Shown piece after piece: positions 1 through 9,087 of a stretch of 64,000 bases of DNA. Where the stretch lies: contig CALDCB010000011.1 in NCBI GenBank assembly GCA_937937585.1, positions 124,001-188,000 of the forward strand, given 5' to 3'. The notes below the pieces were generated by a model that was given only the letters and a program-made list of their open reading frames with translations, made no database searches and was not told the origin of the DNA. Numbering within the stretch: position 1 is the first letter of the stretch; each line of letters begins with the position of its first letter. This DNA comes from an uncultured Coriobacteriaceae bacterium. GTDB lineage: Bacteria; Actinomycetota; Coriobacteriia; Coriobacteriales; Eggerthellaceae. A program made the translations under genes and the position numbers.

Positions 1-907
1 ACTGATGCTTCAGCCTTTCTAGGCTAAACTCCGGGATCAAATCTTCAGGGGAACAAGCTTCGTCATGATCGATGATCCCCGTGACATACGCAATATGACC
101 GATAATTCCTTCTGCGCTGCCGTAAATCTTCAGCATAGTCTCTAATGAAGCATCTTTATCTCGCTTTGAAAGACGGCGGTTTTCTTCAGCCACCAATAAA
201 GGCACATGAGCATATTCACAGCGAGGAAGACCCAGCAATTGCTGCAAATACCGTTGCTGAGGCGAGCTATTCATCAGATCCACCCCACGAACGACGCAGT
301 TCACCCCATGCTCGGCATCATCAACCACAACTGCCAGCTGATAAGCAAACGCCCCATCCGAACGCCTGATCAGAAAGTCACCGCACTCAATTGCTAGATC
401 CTGCTCGAAAGAACCTTGAATCAAATCATCTATAGCTATTCGTTTATCTTGAACAATCAAGCGATATGCAGGCCGCCTGCTCTGAAGACGCTCAGCGATT
501 TGCTCTTGAGAAAGCGATCGGCACGTACCTGGATACACGAGTTTCTCGCCATAATGCGGCGCTGAAGATGCATGCAACTCTGCCCTCGTGCAAAAACACG
601 GATATACTAAGCCCTTATCAGACAGCAACTGAAATGAACGCTCGTAGGCAGAATCGCGATCGTGTTGATAATACGGACCGCGATCCCAATATAAGCCAAG
701 CGATTCAAAATCACGCTGAACTGCATCGATGAACTCAGGCTTCGAGCGATCTCGATCAAGGTCTTCGATCCTTAAGACCACTTCCCCATCGTCGGAACGA
801 GCAATAAGCCACGAAACCAATGCCGAGAAAATATTCCCAGCATGCATTCGACCGGTTGGACTTGGGGCGAATCGGCAAACAGTATGCGATGGTGCCACGA
901 TATCCAC
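1..907 (-). CDS. gluQ: Glutamyl-Q tRNA(Asp) synthetase (partial, cut by window edge)
   Basis: Likely attaches glutamate to the queuosine at position 34 of tRNA(Asp). It is a truncated class I glutamyl-tRNA synthetase without an anticodon-binding domain. Reading the minus strand from a GTG at 905-907 gives about 302 codons open to the window edge. Near the N-terminus is RFAPSPTGRMHAGN, the HIGH-type motif of the family; the usual residue pattern is HLGN, here HAGN. It is followed by LRIEDLDRDRS, a Cys pair in YPCFCTRAEL with a later YPGTC (the zinc site typical of GluQ), and RLSKRDKD as the KMSKS equivalent. The GTG lies 7 bases after the iorB stop codon. An in-frame GTG at 898 or a TTG overlapping iorB are alternative starts, and no strong ribosome site decides between them. 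The 3' end is missing but the protein is nearly full length. queD at 54.4 kb belongs to the same queuosine theme but is far away. Confidence 0.88.
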   Translation of the reverse strand, partial: MDIVAPSHTVCRFAPSPTGRMHAGNIFSALVSWLIARSDDGEVVLRIEDLDRDRSKPEFIDAVQRDFESLGLYWDRGPYYQHDRDSAYERSFQLLSDKGLVYPCFCTRAELHASSAPHYGEKLVYPGTCRSLSQEQIAERLQSRRPAYRLIVQDKRIAIDDLIQGSFEQDLAIECGDFLIRRSDGAFAYQLAVVVDDAEHGVNCVVRGVDLMNSSPQQRYLQQLLGLPRCEYAHVPLLVAEENRRLSKRDKDASLETMLKIYGSAEGIIGHIAYVTGIIDHDEACSPEDLIPEFSLERLKHQ

Positions 908-914
908 AAAGGGT

Positions 915-1523
915 TTATTCGCTCGCAACGACAGACTCAAAGCCAAGGTCAAATGCCTTGAGATTCGATTCGATGGTCTTAGGCGGAACTCGAGCCTCGA
1001 TCACCTTGGTCCATACGTCCCTGCCAAAGTGCAGAACGTTTTCCAAAGCACCAAGCAGAACGACGTTTTCGGTCTTGATATTGCCCGCCCGAACCGCAAG
1101 TTCCGTAGCAGGGATAACAGTAGCATCATGGCTAACGAGGCTCTCATCGATTCCAGCAGGCATGTCGACCATGCCGCATGCAACTGGCAACGGCTTGATA
1201 GAATCGTCAGCAACAAGCAAAAATCCGCCAGGCTTCAAAAAAGCGACGTTACGAAGGGCCTCCATCTTCTCGAAAGAGACAACAGCATCACAGCATCCAG
1301 GATCGGCAACCATTGACTGAACCTTATCGCCAAACCTGACAACAGTAGTGACGGCACCGCCACGCTGAGCCATTCCATGAATCTCTGAGACCTTGACATC
1401 AAGGCCAGCAGCCGCTGCAGCCCGAGCCAATAGATCGGCTGCGGTAATAGTGCCCTGCCCGCCAACTCCACAAAGAAGAACAGTACGAGTGTTATCGCTA
1501 GGAGTATTATCTACAACGCTCAT
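915..1523 (-). CDS. iorB: Indolepyruvate ferredoxin oxidoreductase, beta subunit
   Basis: Gamma-type domain subunit of the arylpyruvate:ferredoxin oxidoreductase, which converts indole-, phenyl- or hydroxyphenylpyruvate plus CoA to the aryl-acetyl-CoA, CO2 and reduced ferredoxin. The 202-residue product has the expected length and the N-terminal GVGGQGTITAADLLA signature. This is followed by SEIHGMAQRGGAV, a conserved stretch of the KGOR/IOR gamma family. The start codon lies 2 bases after the iorA stop, so the two are translationally coupled; the ribosome site (GAGG) is inside the end of iorA. Reduced ferredoxin made here is a plausible electron source for the Ech hydrogenase at 8.7-13.9 kb (inference). 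Confidence 0.93.
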   Translation of the reverse strand: MSVVDNTPSDNTRTVLLCGVGGQGTITAADLLARAAAAAGLDVKVSEIHGMAQRGGAVTTVVRFGDKVQSMVADPGCCDAVVSFEKMEALRNVAFLKPGGFLLVADDSIKPLPVACGMVDMPAGIDESLVSHDATVIPATELAVRAGNIKTENVVLLGALENVLHFGRDVWTKVIEARVPPKTIESNLKAFDLGFESVVASE

Positions 1524-1525
1524 CT

Positions 1526-3283
1526 TTACGCCTCTTCGCTTTCAGAGTGCTGAACAATTGCGCCGAACGGACAGTACTGCGAGCATTGGCCGCAACCACA
1601 GCACTGAACGGAATCGATCTCTGCCCTGTTGGTTTCTTTGTCGAAAGAGATAGCAGGACAACCAAGCCCCGTGCATATCTTGCAACCACGGCAGGAATCA
1701 GCAACATGGAATACAGGTTTCTGAATTCGATCGATCAATTGGCACGGAGCCTTGAAAACGATGACGGTAAGCTCATCCGCCTGATCCTTCGTGGCAATAG
1801 CCAGTGCATTTCGAACGGTTTTCATATCGTGCGGGTTAACTTGAAGCGCGTTATCAACGCCAATTGCGTTCAAAACGCCCATAAGATCCAGCTCACGAGA
1901 AGGACGTTTCTGCAGCGTTTGACCATTAAACGGATTACCCTGACGACCAGTCATCGCCGTAGTACGGTTATCAAGAATGCAGACTGTTCCGCAACCCTTG
2001 TTGTACACCGTGGAGATCAAGGAAGACAATCCCGAGTGAGCAAACGTCGAATCGCCGATAACCGCCACAACAGGACGATGCTCGGAATTCGCAAGAGCAA
2101 GCTCGAAACCATGGGACATTGAAACCGATGCACCCATGTCGACACAGGTGTCCATTGCGGCAAGAGGAGGAAGCGCACCGAGGGTATAACAGCCAATGTC
2201 GCCAGTGACGATTGCCTTGATTCGCGACAACTCCTTGAAAACAAGACGATGCGGGCACCCAGCGCAAAGCGCAGGCGGACGACCGGGAAGATCGACAAGA
2301 GCATCGGCGTGTTCGGGTGCAGAGATGCCGAACGCCTGACGGATAAGACCGGGCGTTAATTCGCCATCACGTGGTAGCGGGTTTTTAGGAGCAGAAAGCT
2401 CGATGCCCAAAGCGCGCACCTGAGTCGTAAGATATTCAGATGCTTCCTCGATTACGTAAACCCGTTTAACCTTGGAAGCAAAAGAAGCAAGTGCATTTGC
2501 GGGAAGAGGCCAGGTCAAACCAAGTTTGAAAACCGAAACATGAGGCAAAGCCTCAATCACATGTTGGTAAACCGCACCAGAACAGATGACACCGATCTCA
2601 TCGGAACGGATGATCTCCTTATTGATCGGGCATTCTTCAGCCCATGCAGAAAGCTTGTCGATACGATCGAGCTGAACCTTGCGGCGGGGTTTTGCATAAG
2701 CGGGCATCATAACCCATTTTGCGGGGTCGGTTTCGTACGGCTTAGGCTCAAAAGAAACTCGCTCACCAGTTTCAACTAGCGTTCGCGTATGGGAAACACG
2801 AACGGTAGACCTGACAAAGAACGGCACATCGAACTGCTCGGACCATTCATAAGCCTGCTTGGTGAAATCCAATGCCTCTTGAGCATCGGAAGGATCGACA
2901 ATTGGGATATGCGCACCCTGCGCATGCCAATGGGAATCCTGCTCATTCTGAGAGGAATACATACCAGGATCGTCTGCAGCAAGAATAACGAAGCCGCCAT
3001 TCACTCCCGTGTACGCGGCGGTATACAACAAGTCGGCCGCAACATTCACGCCAACCATCTTCATCGTTGCCAGGACACGCGCACCCGCAGCAGAAGCGCC
3101 TAAACCGACCTCCACAGCGACCTTCTCATTCGTGCTCCACTCAGCATAGACGTCGTCCATGCGGGCGAATGTTTCGAGGGTCTCGGTTGACGGAGTGCCC
3201 GGGTAAGCAACGCCGATCTTAGCACCCGCTTCCCAAGCGCCGCGCGCAATGGCCTCGTTGCCGGACATCAAAATCTTATCCAT
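1526..3283 (-). CDS. iorA: Indolepyruvate ferredoxin oxidoreductase, alpha subunit
   Basis: Catalytic, thiamine-diphosphate-dependent subunit of IOR; 585 residues, within the usual range. The N-terminal pyrimidine-binding domain begins MSGNEAIARGAWEAG and contains AYPGTPSTE. The TPP-binding region is visible as GDIGCYTLG, GDSTFAHSG and CILDNRTTAMTG. The C-terminus carries two [4Fe-4S] motifs, CRGCKICTGLGCPAI and CCGCGQCSQYCPFGAI, as expected for IorA. The ATG is preceded by GAGGGGA. It forms an operon with iorB. With the aryl-CoA ligase/ACT pair at 24.6-26.4 kb it suggests oxidative degradation of aromatic amino acids, though the two loci are not linked. Confidence 0.95.
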   Translation of the reverse strand: MDKILMSGNEAIARGAWEAGAKIGVAYPGTPSTETLETFARMDDVYAEWSTNEKVAVEVGLGASAAGARVLATMKMVGVNVAADLLYTAAYTGVNGGFVILAADDPGMYSSQNEQDSHWHAQGAHIPIVDPSDAQEALDFTKQAYEWSEQFDVPFFVRSTVRVSHTRTLVETGERVSFEPKPYETDPAKWVMMPAYAKPRRKVQLDRIDKLSAWAEECPINKEIIRSDEIGVICSGAVYQHVIEALPHVSVFKLGLTWPLPANALASFASKVKRVYVIEEASEYLTTQVRALGIELSAPKNPLPRDGELTPGLIRQAFGISAPEHADALVDLPGRPPALCAGCPHRLVFKELSRIKAIVTGDIGCYTLGALPPLAAMDTCVDMGASVSMSHGFELALANSEHRPVVAVIGDSTFAHSGLSSLISTVYNKGCGTVCILDNRTTAMTGRQGNPFNGQTLQKRPSRELDLMGVLNAIGVDNALQVNPHDMKTVRNALAIATKDQADELTVIVFKAPCQLIDRIQKPVFHVADSCRGCKICTGLGCPAISFDKETNRAEIDSVQCCGCGQCSQYCPFGAIVQHSESEEA

Positions 3284-3323
3284 GTCGTCCCCTCTTCATT
3301 GCCGGAAAACCGGCTTCGCTAAT

Positions 3324-3764
3324 CTAACGCTCCTGGTAGAGCAAGCAAAATACTCCGATTTGAACGATATCGCCGTCGGCGAGAACGCGAGACGCGACGC
3401 TCTTGTTATTGACCCAAACGCCGTTAAATGAATTCTGATCGGTGATAACCACGCCTTTGCCGCCAACCTCGATGCGAGCATGCAAACGCGATACCGTGGT
3501 ATCGTTCAAGAACAAATCGCAGCTAGGATCACGGCCGATCGTAAGAATGCCATCCTTCAACTCCAGCTCGACTCCGGTCTGAGGACCACGTACGATTCGG
3601 AAGAAATAAGCGTGCGGCTTGGAAACAAGATCAGAGAACTCGTTAAGACCGAACTCAACAGGCTTGAAACCCTGTGTCGCTTCAATCGTCCTGAAGCTGC
3701 AAGACGGGCATACAGCCAAACCATCTTCGAATTCCGAGCCACAAATAGGGCACTTTTGAGACAT
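3324..3764 (-). CDS. Zinc-ribbon plus FHA domain protein
   Basis: Small cytosolic phosphothreonine-binding adaptor of 146 residues. The first 25 residues form a zinc ribbon with two CxxC knuckles (CPIC...CPSC). Residues about 50-146 form a forkhead-associated domain: ITIGRDPSCDLFL, TVSRLHARIE and GVWVNNKSV are the conserved strands that bind phospho-Thr. A good ribosome site (AAAGGGG) precedes the ATG. It sits between iorAB and a D,D-carboxypeptidase on the same strand. In Actinobacteria such FHA proteins are often targets of Ser/Thr kinases that control the envelope, so a link to the downstream dacF/vanW genes is possible. No kinase gene is in the window. Confidence 0.88.
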   Translation of the reverse strand: MSQKCPICGSEFEDGLAVCPSCSFRTIEATQGFKPVEFGLNEFSDLVSKPHAYFFRIVRGPQTGVELELKDGILTIGRDPSCDLFLNDTTVSRLHARIEVGGKGVVITDQNSFNGVWVNNKSVASRVLADGDIVQIGVFCLLYQER

Positions 3765-3789
3765 GGGACCACTCCCCTTTCGATTATCG

Positions 3790-5214
3790 TCAGGCTGCCT
3801 GCGTGTTGTCCTTCACAATGGGCATAGTTGCATAGTAAACATCTTCGGCTTCGGTTTGAGCACCCGTCAAACCAGCGGTCAATCGCGTCCACCAGATGGA
3901 CACCGACTGCATGAAATCGGGAGCCGCAACATCTTCGCAAGCAACGAGATCGCGTGTGGCGATTACAGCATTATGCTGCTTGAACGTAATGGTTCCCACA
4001 CGTTGTCCCGCTTTCACACTACCAGAAATATCATTGAGCTGAATCGTCTGGCTCACATTTCCAAACAGGTCGAACACCCGCAATTTCTCGTCGGGATCTT
4101 CGAGCGTGACCTTGACGGTCTTGTCGGTCCAAGCAGATAAGCTCGCCTCGGCAAGAACAGGAACTTGCTTTTCAGAGCCATTCACCGTCATTTGCGCTGA
4201 TACGGCACTGTTGGCAAGCTGGATATCAATGATGTGCTGATATCCCCAGGTGAACAGTTCTTTAGCATCATAAAAACGCTGTGTGGCATCAGTGGAGTGA
4301 AGAACGATCGCATACAGCTCGATATCACCGTTGTTGGCTGCGCCCATGAACGAAGGTCCTGCCGCAAGGGTTTCACCAGTCTTGATGCCAATGGTATAGG
4401 AGTACATCTCAAGCAAGCCATCGGTTGTTTCGAGCTCGATCTGCTCGGCAGCGCTTCCGCGCTGAACGATGATGGTGGTCGAACCCACACCGACAATATT
4501 GCGGATCTTCGAGATGGACATGGCATAACGGGCAACCGCCAGCTGATCTTCGGCAGTGCTATGAAGATCGCCCTTGAAGTCGTCGTCGTCAAGGCCATGG
4601 GGATTCTCGTAAACAGTATCTTTAAGACCCAAAGATGCTGCCTTCTTGTTCATTGCATCGACGAATACCTGCTGAGGATCGGTCCCTAACGAGCCGTCTT
4701 TCTCAATCACCTGAGCGCCAACGGTTTCAGCCAGGGCAACGGCAGCGTCGTTGCCCGATGGAACAAGCAGGGCTTTCAAAGCGGTATCGAAATCCATCTT
4801 GTCGCCCTCCTGCAAGCCAGCGGAAGACTCGCCAATGGAAGCAGCCTTAGCACTCACGGTAACGATGGTGTCAGATTCGACGTTTTCGCAAGCCACGATA
4901 GCCGTCATAACTTTGGTGATGGAAGCGATTTGGGCGGCAGTCTGCGCATCGCGCTGGAAGTAAACATTCCCATCCGAATCGGCCAAGATTGCATAATCGC
5001 ATTCCAAATTCGGGCACTCAGAAACAGTAAGCCCCAAAGAATCAACCGTGGAGTCACCGATGATGTCGGCCTTGCGAACCTCGGCAAACGCCGGCGAAGC
5101 CAGGACCAACGAAACAGCAAACGACAAAACCGCAGCCATCGCAATATTCAGCACGCGGTTCAACTGAATCGCAATCAGGGATGATTGCGAACATCCCCTC
5201 GAAGCCATTGTCAT
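3790..5214 (-). CDS. dacF: D-alanyl-D-alanine carboxypeptidase (DacF/PBP5-like)
   Basis: Penicillin-binding peptidase that trims the terminal D-Ala from peptidoglycan stem peptides outside the membrane. The 474-residue protein starts with a signal peptide (hydrophobic stretch ending ASPAFA). The three active-site motifs of the S11 family are visible: SITK (in ASITKVMTAI), SGN (in VPSGNDAAVA) and KTG (in IGIKTGETLA). A beta-rich C-terminal domain and an amphipathic end (WWTRLTAGL) follow. I chose the ATG at 5214 because AGGAGG lies 4 bases upstream of it; the GTG at 5217 would be too close. It is next to a VanW-type envelope gene and an FHA protein on the same strand. Confidence 0.92.
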   Translation of the reverse strand: MTMASRGCSQSSLIAIQLNRVLNIAMAAVLSFAVSLVLASPAFAEVRKADIIGDSTVDSLGLTVSECPNLECDYAILADSDGNVYFQRDAQTAAQIASITKVMTAIVACENVESDTIVTVSAKAASIGESSAGLQEGDKMDFDTALKALLVPSGNDAAVALAETVGAQVIEKDGSLGTDPQQVFVDAMNKKAASLGLKDTVYENPHGLDDDDFKGDLHSTAEDQLAVARYAMSISKIRNIVGVGSTTIIVQRGSAAEQIELETTDGLLEMYSYTIGIKTGETLAAGPSFMGAANNGDIELYAIVLHSTDATQRFYDAKELFTWGYQHIIDIQLANSAVSAQMTVNGSEKQVPVLAEASLSAWTDKTVKVTLEDPDEKLRVFDLFGNVSQTIQLNDISGSVKAGQRVGTITFKQHNAVIATRDLVACEDVAAPDFMQSVSIWWTRLTAGLTGAQTEAEDVYYATMPIVKDNTQAA

Positions 5215-5238
5215 CACGCCTCCTCTGCCATGTCGGAT

Positions 5239-7887
5239 TTAGCTGTTAGCCTTCTTTTGAGAATCGGAATCCTTGCCGTCTTCGTCATCGTCTTCGGTTC
5301 CCGGACCTTGAACCACAACCTCGTTCAAAGGATCGTAATTCGAAGCGAATGTGTTTGTCTTGACAACGGCTCCCGTCGAGTCCTTCACGTGGCGAACCAC
5401 AGTGATAGAGCGTCCATCTTGACCATGCGTTTTGACGTATGACTGGCCTTTAGCTAATGATGCGTCTTCTTGCTTGACGGTTTCGTATTTTTCGCCCTCC
5501 GACCACTCACCGACTTCAGACGAAACAGAGTAATCAAGCGGGGCGCTATACAAGGTCACGGTAATGCTCGACTCGGTATAAGTAGTCTTAAGCAGAACGT
5601 CGCTATCGGTTTCATCAGCCCAAACAAGCTGGAGATCGGGATAGCTGACAGCAGCATCGCGACCTGCAGGATAGCTTGACAAATAAAGCGAGTGGTTGTG
5701 TCGCTCGACGATATCAAGGCCGGATTCGTAAACCGCATTGAAGACCGTGGTGGCAACCTGACAAATGCCACCCCCGATGTTATCGACATACTGTCCATCG
5801 ATGATGGTACCTGCAGCTTGGAAACCACGCTCCTCGTTGCAGTCACCAGCAACATCGTTGAAGCTCCAGCGACCGCCGTTGGCCTTGACGATAGAGTCGT
5901 TGATAAGATCGGCGGCAAGATGGATGTTATGGTTTCGCGACTCGGTGCCGGAATAAGTTGAATATTCAGTTGTATACGTACCGACCACGGTAACTAAGCC
6001 GGTAGAAAGAGCATCGTCCAAAGTCATAGTCGGCTCAACGGTAGTATCGGATACCGCAACCTCGATGACAGAACCCGACGTTCCCTTCTCGAGCTTGCCC
6101 TTCGAACCGAACAAGGAATCATTCAAGTTCGAAGCAGCATCCGCAACATCGGGGATCTTCGAATCGCTGTCAGCGTGCACGCTGACAGCCCCATCAGTGG
6201 ATTTGTCGAAAGAGATAGCAACCGGATCGATCTTCGAGCTTTCAAGAATCCCTTTCATGATCTGGGGTTTGGCCACATCAGCCTGAATATAGGGAACGAT
6301 GCTCCACGAGTTGCCATTCTTTTCGATAGTGGTCGAAATCCACGTACCGAGCGTTACGGAACTTGCGGTCCATTTTGAATTCCCGTACGAGAACGCAGCG
6401 CCATCAGCGATGGCGACATTAAGAGCTCGAGCCAGTTGATCGGCCTGCTCGTACGTCGTACGCGCCGGAGCAGGCTCGACTTGCGCGATAAACGTGTCAT
6501 CGTCGGAATCATCCAAAACAAGCGTCGAAATCTTGTCAGCCAAAGTCGAACGATTGACCATCATGCCATCGTGACCGTAATTGGCGGCGGCCCAACCGTT
6601 GGAGATGGAGATGTCAGCATCGATGCGCGGATCACCAAGAGTGTCGTCGATCTGCTGAGCAAGATGCTCCACCTGGGTTTCATCAAAAGCGATTTCCACT
6701 TGGACATCATGGCCTTTGAATTGAGAGACAAGACGAGCGAACAACCCACCATCGCCCCTACCAACCGAAATCGCCCGTTCGGCAAGGTTGTCATAATCAA
6801 TGGAACCACCCAATTCGTTGGGGCTGGTCGTCCAAAGCTGATTATTCAATCGGGCCTGATCAACAGAAAGTTGTTCTGCCTGAGCACGGTCTTCCGCCTG
6901 AGCGATGGCATCATTCACATATGAGCGAGCGTCTTCATTTGCGAAAATGGTCACGGTGGTATTTGCCATTTTCTGATCGAGCTCGGTGCTAAGAGCTTCC
7001 TTGATCTGTTTGGAGTTCATACCCGAAACGTCGACACCACCAACGGTGACGCCAGCGTATGCTTTGCCCCAATTCACGCAGGTATCAACACCTACGCCCA
7101 AAGCAAGCGCCAAGACGACAACGCAAGAAATTAAAGCAACCCGACTGCCCCGTACAAGGTTGAACAAAGCGCCGAACGCCGTTGCCAAAAGCCGTCCAAT
7201 AGACGACAAAAGAAATAACAAGGCAGATCCAACAGCCCTGCCAACATTCATGAAAATGTTTTCTGATGAGTTAGCAGGTTTCGCATGCTGCTTACCCCGC
7301 GCTGAAGTCTTACTAACATCAGAGCCTCCCCAAAGCGAAGGCGTGATAAACGACCCCTGCCTGGAATTCTGATGAGAAGCCGCACGGCTACGAGAACGAG
7401 AGTTAGAGGCAGAAGACGAACGCGAGCCGGCACGCGTAGCAGAAGCAGATGAATTCCGCTGACGAGTACGCGAGGTCGAGCTGGCAGAACCGCGTTGACT
7501 CGCGCGAGACGAAGATGATGCGGTGCTGGCAGAGGACGATTTTCGTCGAGCGTGTTGGCTTTGAGAACGAGTTGAGGAAGATCCTGGCCTAGAAGTAGAA
7601 CGAGATCGAGAAACCGAAGACGCCCCCTGACGGGATGAAGCCGCTGCGTTTTGCGAGCGAGAACCACCCAATTGCGAGCTCGCCGGCCGTGAGGCACGCG
7701 AAGTTGCACTACGCTGGCCGCGCCCTGAGCCGTCGCTGCGCGAGCGACTTGACGACGATTGGGAAACAGAAGAACGCACTGGCGAACCAGAAACCCGCCC
7801 ATTACGAACGTTTCGATTAGCCGAACTACGGGAACTGCGATAAGGGTCGCGCCCTGGATGGTCGAAATTAAAAGGATCGGTTGCCAT
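5239..7887 (-). CDS. VanW-family envelope protein with Ser/Arg-rich N-terminus
   Basis: Large (882 residues) membrane-anchored protein. Residues about 17-180 are low-complexity Ser/Arg (many SRS, RSRS and SSS runs), predicted cytoplasmic. Residues about 215-268 contain hydrophobic segments that form the membrane anchor. Residues about 275-500 resemble the tandem peptidoglycan-binding-like repeats that precede VanW domains. A VanW domain follows around 625-770, recognised by RWSFNDVAG, GGGICQVATTVFNAV and ERHNHSLYLSSYPAG. A G5-like beta segment and an acidic tail (DDDEDGKDSDS) end the protein. YoaR/VanW proteins are cell-wall associated, but their biochemical role is not settled. The gene lies 24 bases upstream of dacF and is probably co-transcribed with it. 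Confidence 0.85.
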   Translation of the reverse strand: MATDPFNFDHPGRDPYRSSRSSANRNVRNGRVSGSPVRSSVSQSSSSRSRSDGSGRGQRSATSRASRPASSQLGGSRSQNAAASSRQGASSVSRSRSTSRPGSSSTRSQSQHARRKSSSASTASSSSRASQRGSASSTSRTRQRNSSASATRAGSRSSSASNSRSRSRAASHQNSRQGSFITPSLWGGSDVSKTSARGKQHAKPANSSENIFMNVGRAVGSALLFLLSSIGRLLATAFGALFNLVRGSRVALISCVVVLALALGVGVDTCVNWGKAYAGVTVGGVDVSGMNSKQIKEALSTELDQKMANTTVTIFANEDARSYVNDAIAQAEDRAQAEQLSVDQARLNNQLWTTSPNELGGSIDYDNLAERAISVGRGDGGLFARLVSQFKGHDVQVEIAFDETQVEHLAQQIDDTLGDPRIDADISISNGWAAANYGHDGMMVNRSTLADKISTLVLDDSDDDTFIAQVEPAPARTTYEQADQLARALNVAIADGAAFSYGNSKWTASSVTLGTWISTTIEKNGNSWSIVPYIQADVAKPQIMKGILESSKIDPVAISFDKSTDGAVSVHADSDSKIPDVADAASNLNDSLFGSKGKLEKGTSGSVIEVAVSDTTVEPTMTLDDALSTGLVTVVGTYTTEYSTYSGTESRNHNIHLAADLINDSIVKANGGRWSFNDVAGDCNEERGFQAAGTIIDGQYVDNIGGGICQVATTVFNAVYESGLDIVERHNHSLYLSSYPAGRDAAVSYPDLQLVWADETDSDVLLKTTYTESSITVTLYSAPLDYSVSSEVGEWSEGEKYETVKQEDASLAKGQSYVKTHGQDGRSITVVRHVKDSTGAVVKTNTFASNYDPLNEVVVQGPGTEDDDEDGKDSDSQKKANS

Positions 7888-7894
7888 TCACAAC

Positions 7895-8527
7895 CTACCT
7901 AGCAGCTCTTTGGGCTTCGCGCATCCCCTGAAAGCCCTTAACGACATAGTACGAGGTAGTGAAAACACCAAGGAACAAGCCTGCGTATACCGGCCAGATG
8001 CCCCAGGACCACGTAAGGGAATTAAGACCAGGAAGCCACGCTATGTCGCAAACGCCAAGACCCGCAACCTGAGGGACGTTCAAGAGCAAGCCGGCAAAAC
8101 CAACGAATAAGAACGTAGTTGCGAACTTGCCGGGATAAATTACCGCAACACGAACGTTGTATCGCTGAAGCAAAAATACTCCACCAATAAGAAGAAGCAG
8201 ATCACGCAGAAGAACCACGACAACGATCCAGACCGGAAGCCTGCCAACCAACATGAGACCGAAGACCGCCGTGATCATAAGGACGCGATCGACCGCAGGA
8301 TCAAGAAGCTGACCGAGCTTTGAAACGGTGTGGGTACGGCGAGCAATCTGCCCGTCAACGAAATCAGTGCTTGCCGCGATGCCGAAAAGAATAGCAGCGG
8401 CGGCATTCTCGCCACGAGAAAGAAGGACGAGGTAAACAGGGGCCATGCACAAGCGGATGAAAGAAATCAGATTGGGCACAGTAAAAATAGTGTCCAGAAC
8501 CTTTTCGGAATCCTGCAAGTTGTTCAT
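7895..8527 (-). CDS. pgsA: CDP-diacylglycerol-glycerol-3-phosphate phosphatidyltransferase
   Basis: Integral membrane enzyme of phospholipid synthesis that transfers a phosphatidyl group from CDP-diacylglycerol to glycerol-3-phosphate. The 210-residue product has the CDP-alcohol phosphotransferase signature D-x2-DG-x2-AR-x8-G-x3-D-x3-D, seen as DFVDGQIARR followed by LGQLLDPAVD. Several hydrophobic helices flank it. PgsA is the most likely family member by length and position, but other CDP-alcohol transferases share the motif. Its stop lies 8 bases before the VanW gene. It probably begins the envelope operon running down to the FHA gene. Confidence 0.85.
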   Translation of the reverse strand: MNNLQDSEKVLDTIFTVPNLISFIRLCMAPVYLVLLSRGENAAAAILFGIAASTDFVDGQIARRTHTVSKLGQLLDPAVDRVLMITAVFGLMLVGRLPVWIVVVVLLRDLLLLIGGVFLLQRYNVRVAVIYPGKFATTFLFVGFAGLLLNVPQVAGLGVCDIAWLPGLNSLTWSWGIWPVYAGLFLGVFTTSYYVVKGFQGMREAQRAAR

Positions 8528-8573
8528 AGCCTATAAAACCCCTCACGAATGCGCGTACGTGGGCTAGAAAGAA

Positions 8574-8600
8574 GAACCGGGCTCGATAAAAGCCCGGTTC
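8574..8600 (-). terminator. Hairpin terminator after the ech operon
   Basis: Arms GAACCGGGCT and AGCCCGGTTC form a perfect 10-bp stem with a 7-base loop. On the minus strand it is followed by a pyrimidine-rich TTCTTCTTTCT tract. It lies between echF and pgsA and should end ech transcription. Confidence 0.75.
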
Positions 8601-8695
8601 GCGTTTATCGTTTTGCCATTGTACCAGCTTGGCATGAAGACGATGAAAATATGAACAGCGATTCACGTAATATCACGCGAAGATCGCTTTCTTGG

Positions 8696-9082
8696 CTACT
8701 CCGCCTTGGGAGCAGGAGCCGCCTTAGGAGCAGGCTTAGGCTGCTCGGGGATGACATGGACATCGCTGTCGCGGTTGGTGCCAACAGGCGGGTACTGCGT
8801 GGTCATCTCAAGGCACTTCTTAGGGCAACCGCGCACGCACATGTTGCACATGATGCAACGGAAGTGATTGATGGACCACGTGCGAGCTGCGCGGTCAACG
8901 ACGATTGCGTCAGCTGGGCAAGCACGTTCGCATGCGCCGCAAACGATGCAGTCGCTTTCAGTGATCTTTACTTCACCTTTAAGGCCAGCAGGTGCCTCTT
9001 TTTTCTGCACGGGGTACAGGATGGTCTCGGGCTTCTTGAAAATCGACCCGATCGTCATCTTCCCCAAACTCATGAATCCCAT
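8696..9082 (-). CDS. echF: Ech hydrogenase subunit F, 2x[4Fe-4S] ferredoxin-like
   Basis: Polyferredoxin subunit (NuoI homologue) that passes electrons from ferredoxin towards the hydrogenase small subunit. The 128-residue protein has two cluster motifs, CIVCGACERACP and CIMCNMCVRGCP. The C-terminus is a Pro/Ala/Lys tail (PKPAPKAAPAPKAE), probably disordered. The ATG is preceded by AAAGGTAG. It is the last gene of the echABCDEF order and starts 5 bases after echE. Confidence 0.92.
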   Translation of the reverse strand: MGFMSLGKMTIGSIFKKPETILYPVQKKEAPAGLKGEVKITESDCIVCGACERACPADAIVVDRAARTWSINHFRCIMCNMCVRGCPKKCLEMTTQYPPVGTNRDSDVHVIPEQPKPAPKAAPAPKAE

Positions 9083-9087
9083 GATGA

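Noticed and set aside
7350..7840. Repeat array or CRISPR-like region
   Set aside because: The repetitiveness is codon-level Ser/Arg bias within the VanW protein; there are no regular repeats and spacers.
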